From contig NZ_JAABNO010000003.1 in NCBI RefSeq assembly GCF_009928445.1, positions 248,001-312,000 of the forward strand: a DNA stretch of 64,000 bases. Direction: 5' to 3'. Below are positions 9,464-17,903 of the stretch, piece after piece. The stretch comes from Clostridium sp. C8-1-8. Lineage in GTDB: Bacteria; Bacillota; Clostridia; Clostridiales; Clostridiaceae. Position numbers and translations under genes: made by a program. The notes below the pieces were generated by a model. It did not search any database. It was given only the letters and a program-made list of their open reading frames with translations, and was not told the origin of the DNA. Position 1 is the first letter of the stretch. Each line of letters begins with the position of its first letter.

Positions 9464-9805
9464 TTAATTTTCTTTTCTATTAGTTAGAATGTCTCCCTTA
9501 CTTAGCTGAACAGCTTCAATATCAGATAGAAGAATACCTACATTTCTTCCAACTGGTGCTACATTCATCTTACCAAACCTTGGATTTTCCATCCCCATAA
9601 CCTTTGATTTCAATCTGTTTCCATTAGAGTCTATAATATATACCTCATCGCCTAGATGTATATCCGCGCCTTTTACCACACCTACTACTATGCAGCCTAA
9701 TTTTGTAATTGTGAATATGTCTTCTATAGTAAATGTATAAATACCAGATGTCTCTTGAACCTGTCTCAGTTCCTTTTTTCCAAATAAATTGCTTAAGAAT
9801 CCCAT
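9464..9805 (-). CDS. Stand-alone EF-Tu domain-2-like beta-barrel protein
   Basis: After a short basic start (MGFLSNLFGKKEL), residues 20-110 read as the second domain of translational GTPases: FTIEDIFTITKLGCIVVGVV, then GDEVYIID, then the GMENPRFGKMNVAPVGRNVGILLSDIE pattern that matches the barrel strands of EF-Tu. There is no GTPase domain. Similar single-domain proteins occur in Firmicutes with no established role. The ribosome binding site AAGGAG is well placed. It lies in the same direction between the SDR gene upstream and the MerR gene downstream and is probably transcribed alone or with the SDR gene. Confidence 0.7.
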   Translation of the reverse strand: MGFLSNLFGKKELRQVQETSGIYTFTIEDIFTITKLGCIVVGVVKGADIHLGDEVYIIDSNGNRLKSKVMGMENPRFGKMNVAPVGRNVGILLSDIEAVQLSKGDILTNRKEN

Positions 9806-9856
9806 TTTTATTTTCTCCTTATATATCAGTAAATGCGTATACTTAGCATCTCAATT

Positions 9857-10600
9857 TTATTTTTTCATTTTTGCTACAAATAGTAGCTTCAGCTTCATTG
9901 GAAATCTTATTTTTAACCTGTTAATAAAACCTGGAATAATAATTTCTTTGCCTTTCATAATACTTCTATAAGTGTAATCTGCGACCTTTTCAGCCTCCAT
10001 GGCACCTTTAGGTAAAGTAGTACCTTCTCGTTGAAAGAAATGTGTTTTTGTGGCACCAGGACACAAAGTAGAAACTTGTACTCCTTTACCTCTTGCTTCG
10101 TAGCCTATTGCTCTACTGTAGCTTAGTACAAAAGCTTTACTAGCAAAATACGTACTGGTATAAGGTCCAGGCTGAAAAGCACCAATGGAAGCAACATTTA
10201 ATATCTTTCCATTTTTATTGACATACATATCCTTAATATATAATTTGCATAGTTCAGCAAGATTCACTACATTCAATAGCATTAAATCTTCATCACTACT
10301 TAAATCAATTGTCTCAGTAGCTCCAACTAATCCTATACCTGCATTATTTATGAGTATATCAATAGATATGTTGTCTTTCTTGGTTAAGTTATATAGCTCT
10401 ATAGCTGCTCCTTGCTTTGACAAATCTTTTTCATAGGTCCATACCTTTATATTAAAGTCATTTTCTAGACTTTGCTTTGCAGCTTGAAGATTTTTACTAC
10501 TGGAAGAAACTATAACTATTCCGTAGCCATCCTTAGCAAATCTTTTGGCTAGTTCAAAGCCTATTCCAGTGGTCCCTCCAGTTATTAATACATTCTTCAT
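9857..10600 (-). CDS. Short-chain dehydrogenase/reductase (classical SDR)
   Basis: A 247-residue classical SDR: cofactor motif TGGTTGIG near the start, NNAG at about residue 87, catalytic Ser in NVASIG and the YFASK catalytic pair. The fold is a cytoplasmic NAD(P)-dependent oxidoreductase. The residue after the first strand (VSSSSKN) suggests NADP rather than NAD, a weak inference. The start is the ATG nine bases after GAGGAG; a TTG three codons earlier sits inside the ribosome binding site. A Crp/Fnr-type regulator lies directly upstream in the same direction, with an 18-base palindrome between them. The substrate is unknown. Confidence 0.87.
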   Translation of the reverse strand: MKNVLITGGTTGIGFELAKRFAKDGYGIVIVSSSSKNLQAAKQSLENDFNIKVWTYEKDLSKQGAAIELYNLTKKDNISIDILINNAGIGLVGATETIDLSSDEDLMLLNVVNLAELCKLYIKDMYVNKNGKILNVASIGAFQPGPYTSTYFASKAFVLSYSRAIGYEARGKGVQVSTLCPGATKTHFFQREGTTLPKGAMEAEKVADYTYRSIMKGKEIIIPGFINRLKIRFPMKLKLLFVAKMKK

Positions 10601-10650
10601 ATACAACAACTCCTCTCTTCATTAATTATAGAAGAGATGAGGATTAACGT

Positions 10651-10668
10651 AATTCACCTAGGTTAATT
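10651..10668. promoter_or_regulatory. Palindromic operator candidate upstream of the SDR gene
   Basis: AATTCACCTAGGTTAATT is an 18-base near-perfect palindrome around ACCTAGGT. It lies in the 70-base gap between the Crp/Fnr-type regulator and the SDR start codon, where the regulator of a two-gene unit would bind. Confidence 0.4.
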
Positions 10669-10674
10669 GAAATA

Positions 10675-11259
10675 TTACTTTTTCATTCCTTTTCTTATTC
10701 TGCTTAAGGAAGCCGCTCTAATACCTATGAAGGATGCAATGTATTTTAATTCAACTCTATCCTTAAGCTTAGGGTATTGAATGCAAAAATCAACATATCT
10801 CTCCTTTGCATTCATAAGTGACGAGTTTTTTACTCTTTTTTCTAGCTTATCAACTTCTTGCAGATAGTACTTTATAAATATATTATTTAGAGTTTCATCT
10901 TCTTTTATAAGCTCATTTACTAGATTATAAGAAAGCTGAATACATTGGCATTCTTCCAAGCATTCAATTGTAAAAGAGGAAATTTGTCCATTTCTTAACC
11001 CTTCAGAAGAAAAAAATTCATTTTCAGAACTGAAGCATTTCGTTATGTCCTCTCCATTATCATCAATATAGTACCCCCTAACTGAGCCTCTTATTATAAA
11101 ATAAAGACTATTGGACTTTGTACCTTCCATCAGCGCAATATGTTTAGCTGGAAAGTTTATAATATAAGTTTCAGTATTCAACCTATGGGCTACTTTTGCA
11201 TTAACTGTTATTCCAAGTCCTGTTTCTAAGTATTCACTTTTCTTCATCACTTCTACCAT
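10675..11259 (-). CDS. Crp/Fnr-family transcriptional regulator
   Basis: The N-terminal 110 residues form a cyclic-nucleotide-binding-like jelly roll (LMEGTKSNSLYFIIRGSVRGYY, FSSENEFF), followed by a dimerisation helix (LINEDETLNN to LEKRVKNS) and a compact C-terminal helix-turn-helix (LKYIASFIGIRAASLSRIRKG). No cysteine cluster for an Fe-S centre of the Fnr type is present, and the Arg/Ser pair that holds cAMP is not conserved, so the signal is unknown. It is 194 residues, a little short for the family, because the DNA-binding domain is trimmed. The SDR gene follows on the same strand. The ATG at 11247 is an alternative start. Confidence 0.82.
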   Translation of the reverse strand: MVEVMKKSEYLETGLGITVNAKVAHRLNTETYIINFPAKHIALMEGTKSNSLYFIIRGSVRGYYIDDNGEDITKCFSSENEFFSSEGLRNGQISSFTIECLEECQCIQLSYNLVNELIKEDETLNNIFIKYYLQEVDKLEKRVKNSSLMNAKERYVDFCIQYPKLKDRVELKYIASFIGIRAASLSRIRKGMKK

Positions 11260-11408
11260 GCTTTCATTATCTATATGTGTGCAGCTTTATGGAAAGGCTT
11301 AGTTTCTTTGATTAATATAATTGCAGCCTAACTTATCCAAATATCATTTAGTAAAATATATAGTCTTTTATTATGATATCTTTGAGAATATTATCAAAGA
11401 TGCATAAA

Positions 11409-12215
11409 CTAACTATTAAACTTTTCTGCTACAAATAAAAGGTGGTTACTTGCTCCAAAGAATTCTGGCTTTTCGCAGCAGTAGAAATGATACTTAAGCC
11501 ATGCTTCATAACTTTCTTCATCCATGCTATTAATTTTATCTGCTAACAATTCACTTAATCCATCTGCAGCAACTTCGCCCATGATTTTCAAATCAGCAGT
11601 GTTGATCAGATTTCTACAAGCAGCTACTGTATGAAAGACGAAAGGTTCATCTACTACTTTAAAGGTTTCATGATTGTAGTTCTTACTCTTAAAATAGTTA
11701 GAATTATAGCACATAGCCTCAGTTGTAATAACCATATCATTTGAGATAAAAGCCAAAAATATCTTTCCATTATCCTTACAAACTCGCTTCACTTCCTTTA
11801 AATGAGTAAGCTTGTCTTCGTTTTTTAAGAAATGATATAGTGGACCAAAGCTTAAAACAACATCATAGGCCTTATCTTCTATCATTGATAAATTAACTGC
11901 ATTACCTTGAAATACCTCAAGAGAAATATCTTCAGTGATCTTCTCTTTTATTTGCTTCACATGTTTCTCTACTATCTCAACAGCGGTTACTTCAAAACCT
12001 TTTTTAGCAAAATAAAAGCTGTATTCACCTGTTCCAGGACCTAAATCCAATATTCTCATCCCAGGTTTAAGGTACTTCTCAATTTGTCTTACAGTGGTTA
12101 AAAATTCAACCCTTCCTGCTTTTGACTTCAATCTTAGTGATTCGTCAAAAATATCATATATAGCTGAAACCTTGCTTTTTTGAATCTCTGTACTGGAAAT
12201 ATCTTCAATACTCAT
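11409..12215 (-). CDS. Class I SAM-dependent methyltransferase
   Basis: This 268-residue protein carries the SAM-binding glycine loop LDLGPGTGEYSFYFAKKG (motif I), an acidic end of strand 2 (VTAVEIV) and the post-II motif YDVVLSFGPLYHF. The GPLYHF segment is typical of a large family of Firmicutes methyltransferases of undefined substrate (often compared with UbiE/COQ5). The ribosome binding site GAGGTG precedes the ATG. It is cytoplasmic, with no neighbour that hints at the substrate. Confidence 0.85.
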   Translation of the reverse strand: MSIEDISSTEIQKSKVSAIYDIFDESLRLKSKAGRVEFLTTVRQIEKYLKPGMRILDLGPGTGEYSFYFAKKGFEVTAVEIVEKHVKQIKEKITEDISLEVFQGNAVNLSMIEDKAYDVVLSFGPLYHFLKNEDKLTHLKEVKRVCKDNGKIFLAFISNDMVITTEAMCYNSNYFKSKNYNHETFKVVDEPFVFHTVAACRNLINTADLKIMGEVAADGLSELLADKINSMDEESYEAWLKYHFYCCEKPEFFGASNHLLFVAEKFNS

Positions 12216-12606
12216 AATCTCTCAACACCTCTTTCCTCAATATATTAGAGACAATTATATCATACAAGTAATATTTTTCAACTAATTGATTTATATTGCA
12301 TATAAGTATAAACCTACATAATTAATTGCAATTGCTTATGAACTTAGTACTATTTCGCTCTTCAAACTGTTATTCCCAATGCATATAGATTATTTATTTG
12401 GTCTAAAAGACACATGTTTTAATATTGTTATTGCTGCTAAAAGAACTAGTAAAAATAAACAACTGAAACAAATTATCAATTAATACTGGATTTATTATAC
12501 TAGGTTTATGTATAATAGAATATATTAGTTAATCTACTATAATAAACATGTTATGGATTAACCCATATTTTATAGATTGTTTGTTAATGAGAAAAGGAGA
12601 ATATTT
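12216..12606. other. Intergenic region, no gene seen
   Basis: This AT-rich divergent gap carries the promoters of the methyltransferase (minus) and the small DAK-like protein (plus). No other structure stands out. Confidence 0.4.
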
Positions 12607-12858
12607 ATGATTGAATTTAAATTTGATACTCAGTTATTAATAGCAGGACAGAATCTTTCAGAGGACGATATTAATGACTATATCACTGAAAACTTTGAAG
12701 GTGATTCTTTGCTTGCCGTTGGAGATGATGAGCTTATTAAGATACACTTTCATACAAATAAACCATGGGAAATTCTTGAGTACTGTGCTTCATTAGGAGA
12801 AATTCACGATGTTGTGGTAGAAAATATGGAAAGACAGGCTAACGGTCTTAAAGGCTAG
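12607..12858 (+). CDS. Small stand-alone domain related to the DAK1/FakA (DegV-partner) kinase C-terminus
   Basis: An 83-residue protein that starts at an ATG seven bases after AAAAGGAG. The central GDSLLAVGDDELIKIHFHTN, followed by EILEYCASLGEI and VVENMERQ, closely resembles the substrate-binding part of fatty-acid kinase FakA and dihydroxyacetone-kinase-like proteins, where GDS, HVHT and ENM are the landmarks. The ATP-binding domain is missing, so it cannot be a kinase by itself. It could assist a full-length homologue elsewhere or be a relic. A strong terminator follows. The frame and start signals are good, which argues for a real, expressed gene. Confidence 0.72.
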   Translation: MIEFKFDTQLLIAGQNLSEDDINDYITENFEGDSLLAVGDDELIKIHFHTNKPWEILEYCASLGEIHDVVVENMERQANGLKG

Positions 12859-12900
12859 GCTATAACCATAAACTATAAACATAAAATATTTGTATATAAA

Positions 12901-12934
12901 AATCACTAAAGCTAAATTCTTTAGTGATTTTTTT
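12901..12934 (+). terminator. Terminator after the DAK-like gene
   Basis: Eleven-base perfect arms (12901-12911, 12919-12929) are followed by seven T residues. Confidence 0.88.
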
Positions 12935-13020
12935 GCTTATGAACCTTCTCAGGTCTATATTCACTATTTTATTAGTTAAGACATCAAACCTCATACCTCT
13001 GTATGCTTTCTAATATTAAT

Positions 13021-13842
13021 TTATTTCTTTGAAGTCTTCTTTATCATATCCCATATAATAAATAGTATAATTATTAATTGATATATAATCCAAGTAGCAG
13101 TATACCTATTAAAGTTTTTTACAAAATCCGGATTAATTATTGGAGTTATATTATATAAGGTATGAAGAAGAATAGTCATTAATACACTTCCATGAGTTCT
13201 GTTATATATCCATGTAAAAACTATTGATAAACACATTACTGATATCATAAACAAACTAAACGGAATTCCATATTGTGGTGTGCCATGAATAAAAAAAAGT
13301 GGCAAATGCCAACATGCCCAAATTACTCCCAAAATAACACTTGAATAAATCGGATTTAGTTTATTCTGAAGTTTTGTTAAAACAAAGCCTCTCCAGCCAA
13401 ACTCTTCTCCCAGTGGCCCCCCTAAAAATAAAACTACAAAGAAATTAATCAGTACACTATTAAAATTTATTGATACATCAAAATTATACGAACTCCCTGT
13501 AATATTACAAAACCAAAGAGGTATAAAAAATGATGACACTACATAAAACAAAATAAATACATAATATAAAGGATTAATTCTCCAAATAATCCCCTTTTTC
13601 AGTAAGTTCCTTACTCCATCACTTCCATAAAAAAATCCAGTAAAGCTTATAGCCATAATGGTTGGCATAAGCGCACCTATTGCAAAGAAAAGTTCAGAAT
13701 AATTCTTGTAAATGTTATAAGAAATTATATTTCTATAGGATACATATATAATCCCCCAAATAATCCAAGAAAATAAATACGTTGCAGCTACATACACCGC
13801 AACTTGTAATGTATTTGAAGATTTTATTTTTCTAACAATCAT
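13021..13842 (-). CDS. CPBP family intramembrane metalloprotease
   Basis: A membrane protein of 273 residues with about seven hydrophobic segments. The CPBP/Rce1-type motifs are all present: EE in GPLGEEFGWRGFVL (motif 1, EExxxR), WACWHLPLFF (motif 2 with the metal-binding His), and LLHTLYN (motif 3). Members cleave prenylated proteins in eukaryotes; in Gram-positive bacteria several are linked to bacteriocin immunity or peptide maturation. No bacteriocin gene is visible nearby. The start is supported by GGAG with six bases of spacing. Confidence 0.85.
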   Translation of the reverse strand: MIVRKIKSSNTLQVAVYVAATYLFSWIIWGIIYVSYRNIISYNIYKNYSELFFAIGALMPTIMAISFTGFFYGSDGVRNLLKKGIIWRINPLYYVFILFYVVSSFFIPLWFCNITGSSYNFDVSINFNSVLINFFVVLFLGGPLGEEFGWRGFVLTKLQNKLNPIYSSVILGVIWACWHLPLFFIHGTPQYGIPFSLFMISVMCLSIVFTWIYNRTHGSVLMTILLHTLYNITPIINPDFVKNFNRYTATWIIYQLIIILFIIWDMIKKTSKK

Positions 13843-14135
13843 ATAATACTCCTCTCAATAAAGATATTTGCTTATAGTAAATTTATATATTGGACTAAAC
13901 AAATATCTGTTCTATGACTGTCAGTGCAAAGGATTGTTGCATCCACACCACCTCTATAAAGCTTTTCTAACTAATTGCGTGAAATTCTCTCTTTGCACAA
14001 TAACTCCATAATTTAATAACCTAAAATCATACATTTTCTTAAAACATAGCTTACTTAATATGATCATTAACAATTAATCACTTTAACTGAAAAAATATTT
14101 TCAGCCCTTACTAAAATATATATTAAATATTTCTT
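13843..14135. other. Intergenic region, no gene seen
   Basis: About 290 bases between two minus-strand genes. Nothing with coding signals or convincing structure. Confidence 0.35.
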
Positions 14136-14504
14136 TTAATCAGGCCATTCTGAGAAAAGGCACCATCTAACTCCAAACTTATCTGTAAAGTCTACCATGC
14201 ATGGACTAAAAGAAGATGATCCAATAGGAACGTTAGTCTTACTTTCTTCTCTTAAAACTTCGTAGGCTTTTTCTACATCTCCTGCTGTATGCATCCTTAC
14301 ATCTATCTGAAAAACTGTACCGGTTACTAGATCCTCTTCATAATCACTAATAGCTAACTTTTGGCCATGAGCAATAATCTCTGAATGAAGTACTGCGCTT
14401 TCTTGAGTATACTCAATATACACTAATTTTGCATCAAAGGCTTTTTTATAAAGCTCAATAGCTTCCTTCGCATTTTTCACATACAACTGTATCATAAATT
14501 CCAT
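14136..14504 (-). CDS. PhnB-like / VOC-superfamily protein
   Basis: This 122-residue protein starts MEFMIQLYVKNAKEAIELYKKAFDA, the typical opening of the PhnB-like branch of the vicinal-oxygen-chelate fold, and ends FTDKFGVRWCLFSE, the usual second half-barrel. These small dimeric proteins (often called glyoxalase-like) mostly have unknown substrates. The ATG at 14504 is chosen because AGAGG lies ahead of it. A farther in-frame ATG at 14522 overlaps that site. A 310-base gap lies upstream. Confidence 0.8.
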   Translation of the reverse strand: MEFMIQLYVKNAKEAIELYKKAFDAKLVYIEYTQESAVLHSEIIAHGQKLAISDYEEDLVTGTVFQIDVRMHTAGDVEKAYEVLREESKTNVPIGSSSFSPCMVDFTDKFGVRWCLFSEWPD

Positions 14505-14522
14505 TTTATTACTTCCTCTCAT

Positions 14523-14834
14523 CTTAATTCATACTATTTTTCTATATTTAATCATTAAACAATAAACTTTATGATTATATAATAATTTAATTATACATAA
14601 AATGGATATTGTTTTATATATTAAAATATATATTTTCATAATATTCTTTTAATTTTATATGCTTTTCTTTAGTTATTGCCTTCAACATATAAAGTTAGAT
14701 ACAATATAATGTATGAGGATGTACACCTTCCATAAAAGAAGTATTTGAAAGACTTCTTTTGTTCCCATATAAGTTTTCTACATAAATTCAATTTTGAAGC
14801 TACATCCCTAAATATCGTAAGGAGTTGTATTACT
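14523..14834. other. Divergent intergenic region with a small hairpin
   Basis: This region separates the VOC gene (minus) from the PHP gene (plus). A hairpin AAAAGAAGT/ACTTCTTTT near 14735-14761 is followed by TTTTG, so it may attenuate the PHP transcript, although the T-run is short. No gene is seen. Confidence 0.35.
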
Positions 14835-15710
14835 ATGATAGATTTACATATGCACACTACTACCTCTGATGGTTCTGACGAACCTAAGGATCTACTCATA
14901 AAAGCTCAAAATTTAGGTTTAAAATATATATCTATTACAGATCACGATTCAATCGGGGCTTACATGAAACTTAAGGACATAAATATCCATCAGTACTATG
15001 AAGGTAAGCTTATTCCAGGCTGTGAATTTTCTGCTGTACATAATGGGAAACCAATTGAAATATTAGGATATGGTATAGATCTAGAGGTAATAAGCTCAAG
15101 CGGAATAGTTTCTGATGAGAAATTTTACGAAAGGGAAAATACTTATCTAAAAAAAATGATGGAGGTATGCAGGAATCTTAATATTAAGTATAGTGATAAC
15201 TTATCAATTAAAGGAAAATACTTTGCAACACAGATCTTGCATGCAGATATAAGAAAATATCCTGAAAACGAAAGACTTTTAGGCAAAAATATTTGGGAAA
15301 GCCTTAATGCTTTTTATAGAACCTGTGTAAACAACCCAGAAAGTCCATTCTTTCTAAATCAAATGAAGGATTACCTCACAGTGCCAGAAGCTGCTGCCCT
15401 AATCAAAAAGGCTGGTGGTAAATCTTTTCTTGCCCACCTTTATGGATACTTTGTAGAAGACCATGATGCTTTTCTTGGCTCAATAGTGTCATTAAATGCT
15501 CTTGACGGTATAGAATGTTATCATTCTCTTCACTCCATTGAAAGAACAAAACACCTACTTGATTACTGTAAGGAACATAATCTAAATTCCTCAGGCGGCA
15601 GTGATTACCACGGTGCATTAAAACCTAATGTTAATATGGGAGAATGTTTACCCAATGTAAAAATTCCTTATACCATACTAGAACCTTGGCTTCCAAGTAA
15701 TTTATTATAA
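14835..15710 (+). CDS. PHP-domain phosphoesterase (TrpH/YciV-like)
   Basis: The metal-binding motifs of the PHP family are in order: DLHMHTTTSDGS at the start, ITDHDS, GCEFSA, FLAHLYGY and GSDYHG near the end. The length (291 residues) and motif spacing fit the TrpH/RNase AM branch, which hydrolyses phosphate esters such as 3',5'-nucleoside bisphosphates or the 5' ends of short RNAs. The start ATG follows AAGGAG by ten bases and places the first metal motif at residue 3, as in homologues. The gene is a single unit closed by a bidirectional terminator. Confidence 0.87.
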   Translation: MIDLHMHTTTSDGSDEPKDLLIKAQNLGLKYISITDHDSIGAYMKLKDINIHQYYEGKLIPGCEFSAVHNGKPIEILGYGIDLEVISSSGIVSDEKFYERENTYLKKMMEVCRNLNIKYSDNLSIKGKYFATQILHADIRKYPENERLLGKNIWESLNAFYRTCVNNPESPFFLNQMKDYLTVPEAAALIKKAGGKSFLAHLYGYFVEDHDAFLGSIVSLNALDGIECYHSLHSIERTKHLLDYCKEHNLNSSGGSDYHGALKPNVNMGECLPNVKIPYTILEPWLPSNLL

Positions 15711-15730
15711 ATTGTTTTTACTTTTCACCT

Positions 15731-15790
15731 TAAATAGCTGTTATAAACTCTTAAAGTTACTAGGTTTAGCTTGTAAAAAACTTCATACTG
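15731..15790 (+). repeat. Dispersed 60-bp repeat, copy A
   Basis: This stretch is about 75 percent identical to 18785-18844. The shared core includes ATAGCTGTT and TTACTAGGTTTAGCT. It lies downstream of the PHP gene. Confidence 0.55.
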
Positions 15791-15807
15791 GTCTAGACAG
15801 TAAAACG

Positions 15808-15827
15808 GGCACTCTCATGAGAGTGCC
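15808..15827. terminator. Bidirectional terminator
   Basis: A perfect 20-base palindrome with GGCACTCTCA as its left half is flanked by TTT on one side and AAAA on the other. It serves the PHP gene (plus) and probably the kinase-like gene (minus), whose ends face each other. Confidence 0.82.
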
Positions 15828-15957
15828 TTTAACTATATACTTTTCTATTATCTAGTAACTAAAGGCTTTAGTCATTCACCTCACATTAGTAGTGCTATCT
15901 AAATTACTATCCTTTGAAACCTTGATAATTTTAAATATAATAATTGTAATTCATAAG

Positions 15958-16926
15958 CTACTTCTTCGAAATTATATCAAGGGAATCCTTAAAGCGTTTT
16001 GTGTTAATATTAGATAATAATTTATTCATATGCACCAGTGCATATTCAAGTTTCATTTCATCATTTGCCAAATCAATTTTACCTTGCCACATACGCTCAT
16101 GGAACTCTTTAAAATCTACTTTTATGTTATCAAACTTGATAGATATAGTCTTAGAAGCATACATAACAAAAATACATAAGTATTGTATGTGAAGTAACTG
16201 TTGCATAAGAAAAAATTGTGACCGTTTATATTTGTCAGGGTCTTCTCCAAAATAATCCTTAAGATAATTAATCTCTTCAGTTTCATTATTCACAACAAAA
16301 TTTGCTACTACAGCTAAATCTAAATATCGGTCATTTAAGAAAGCGGCTTCCCAATCCACTAGCCATGCCTGCTCTCCATCAAATATATAATTCTCAGGCT
16401 TCAGGTCATTGTGGCATGATACAAATTCCTCTGGATTGCTTGGATATACACTTTTTATGAGATTATAAGTTTTTAATATATCATCATTTAAGCTGTCGGG
16501 AAGTAATTTTGAGGTAAGAACCCTTTTCACAATTCCGTCCATAGCATCAAAAGGCAATTTATGAAAAGGTGGAAGCTTATGAAGCTTACTTATTAATTTA
16601 GGCATTATTTCTCTAGCTTTATCCATTGGAAATGGCTTCTTCTGTATAAAATCTGTTATTGAAATCTTATCTTCACTACTTATATACCAAACACGTGGAG
16701 CTACCCCTATTTCTGCACCAGCTTTCATATAAGAATAATTTAAAGTATCACTTATTGTATCTGTCCGCGCAATTTTCATCAAGTAGCACTTGCTTTTAAT
16801 AACAATACGAAATGTAAGTGCGTTTGATAGACCTATGGTTATTGGATTGATTTCATCATAAGTATCTACTCCGAAAGTTGTCTGTAGAGCTTTTTTTACT
16901 GCGGCTTTCTTATTATCTGGAATCAT
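15958..16926 (-). CDS. Aminoglycoside/choline phosphotransferase-family kinase-like protein
   Basis: A 322-residue protein of the APH/choline-kinase fold. The catalytic loop CHNDLKPENYIF (about residues 172-183) and the metal-binding VDWEAAF are intact, and a lysine in YLMKIAR could hold ATP. Family members phosphorylate choline, ethanolamine, homoserine or aminoglycosides; the motifs do not separate these. Clostridia often have choline-kinase-like members, but no licABD partners lie here. The start ATG follows GGAGG. Its upstream region holds the dyad and plus-strand promoter at 17.0 kb. Confidence 0.82.
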   Translation of the reverse strand: MIPDNKKAAVKKALQTTFGVDTYDEINPITIGLSNALTFRIVIKSKCYLMKIARTDTISDTLNYSYMKAGAEIGVAPRVWYISSEDKISITDFIQKKPFPMDKAREIMPKLISKLHKLPPFHKLPFDAMDGIVKRVLTSKLLPDSLNDDILKTYNLIKSVYPSNPEEFVSCHNDLKPENYIFDGEQAWLVDWEAAFLNDRYLDLAVVANFVVNNETEEINYLKDYFGEDPDKYKRSQFFLMQQLLHIQYLCIFVMYASKTISIKFDNIKVDFKEFHERMWQGKIDLANDEMKLEYALVHMNKLLSNINTKRFKDSLDIISKK

Positions 16927-16999
16927 GATGGCCTCCTATATATTTTATTGTTATAACACTTTAATTAATAAATTTTATCCTTTGCCAATATAAACTTAG

Positions 17000-17048
17000 A
17001 TACCTTGTTACTAAATCTATTGACATAAAATTAGTAACAAGGTATAAT
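17000..17048 (+). promoter_or_regulatory. Consensus sigma-A promoter embedded in a 15-bp perfect dyad
   Basis: TTGACA (17020-17025) and TATAAT (17043-17048) are both perfect and separated by exactly 17 bases. Perfect 15-base arms (17000-17014 and 17031-17045) flank the -35 and cover the spacer and the edge of the -10, the classical place for a repressor. The promoter points away from the kinase-like gene and no coding sequence follows on the plus strand. Confidence 0.75.
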
Positions 17049-17054
17049 ATAGTT

Positions 17055-17167
17055 AGATATTTATATATAAACTATCGATAAATATAGTATCTAATTAACA
17101 TTACCATTTTTATTATACTCAGTCAACCAAAACTAGCTAAAAGATCTTCTTTTCTAGTTTTTTTATT
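17055..17167 (+). ncRNA. Candidate small RNA (promoter to terminator, no ORF)
   Basis: Transcription from the perfect promoter would begin near 17055 and meet a terminator: AAACTAG/CTAGTTT arms (about 17130-17160) with AAAAGA/TCTTTT inside and a run of seven T. The product would be about 110 bases, AT-rich, with no ribosome binding site or useful frame. It is either a regulated small RNA or a promoter left behind after loss of a gene. It belongs to no RNA family I recognise. Confidence 0.5.
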
Positions 17168-17285
17168 TTTACCTTTTTTTCTTATGTTAACGCAAGTTAT
17201 CAATTCTTGATCCAAATAATAATTAAAGCAGTACATTAGGCTATTTACTTATCAACCTTACATACTGCCTTTATACATATTTTCT

Positions 17286-17903
17286 CTACACTATAAGCTC
17301 TAAAAGCTCTATATTATCTTCCACCTTTAAAACATGTATCTCCATTCCATTTTTCACCTTAGAATTCATTGAATTTTTGTCATCATTAATAAAAATCAAA
17401 CCTTTTTCATGCATGCTTTTAATCTTGCTTCTTGAAACTCCCAGCTTTTCACTTAAAAGCTTATCCACTCTAATTTCTACTGGATATTTACAGTAAAGCT
17501 CAATAACAAGCTCATTTTCTCTAATATAATAAGCATTTAGTTCCTTTTTAACTAAAGTGTAGCTTATATCTTCAAGGGCAATTTCTGCTTTGTTTTTATT
17601 ATGAATATTCAAATCAAAGGCATACTTTGTGGCTAACTCTTTATCATTTGAAAGGAATTTTTCATACTCTTCCTTACTAATATCATAAGGTTTAATTCTC
17701 TCGTATATGGTCATATTATAAGTGGATTTGCACTTTTCACATTGATAAATCAACCAAATATCAAGATTATTTTTATTTGCATTTACTCTAAATTTCTCAG
17801 TATTTATATAACTCGTTTTTTCATTACATTTGGGACAATTCCTTTTTACTACTGGTAGTTTTTCAGGAACCAGCTCCCACTGATATTTTTTTAAATAGCT
17901 CAT
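17286..17903 (-). CDS. DUF1062 family protein with zinc ribbon and S4-like C-terminus
   Basis: The 205-residue protein begins SYLKKYQWELVP, then has two CxxC pairs (NCPKCNEKT and YQCEKCKSTYN) forming a zinc ribbon in residues 23-58, with the family-typical RVNANKNNLDIWLIYQCEKC between them. The C-terminal 60 residues (VDKLLSEKLGVSRSKIKSMHEKGLIFIN) resemble an S4 RNA-binding motif. The DUF1062 family is of unknown function; RNA or ribosome binding is inferred from the S4-like tail. The start follows GGAGG. Confidence 0.8.
   Translation of the reverse strand: MSYLKKYQWELVPEKLPVVKRNCPKCNEKTSYINTEKFRVNANKNNLDIWLIYQCEKCKSTYNMTIYERIKPYDISKEEYEKFLSNDKELATKYAFDLNIHNKNKAEIALEDISYTLVKKELNAYYIRENELVIELYCKYPVEIRVDKLLSEKLGVSRSKIKSMHEKGLIFINDDKNSMNSKVKNGMEIHVLKVEDNIELLELIV

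Larger units (their letters stand above)
16927..17285. other. Intergenic region holding the dyad promoter and candidate small RNA
   Basis: Apart from the promoter, operator and terminator described separately, nothing else is seen. No plus-strand gene follows for over 4 kb. Confidence 0.45.
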
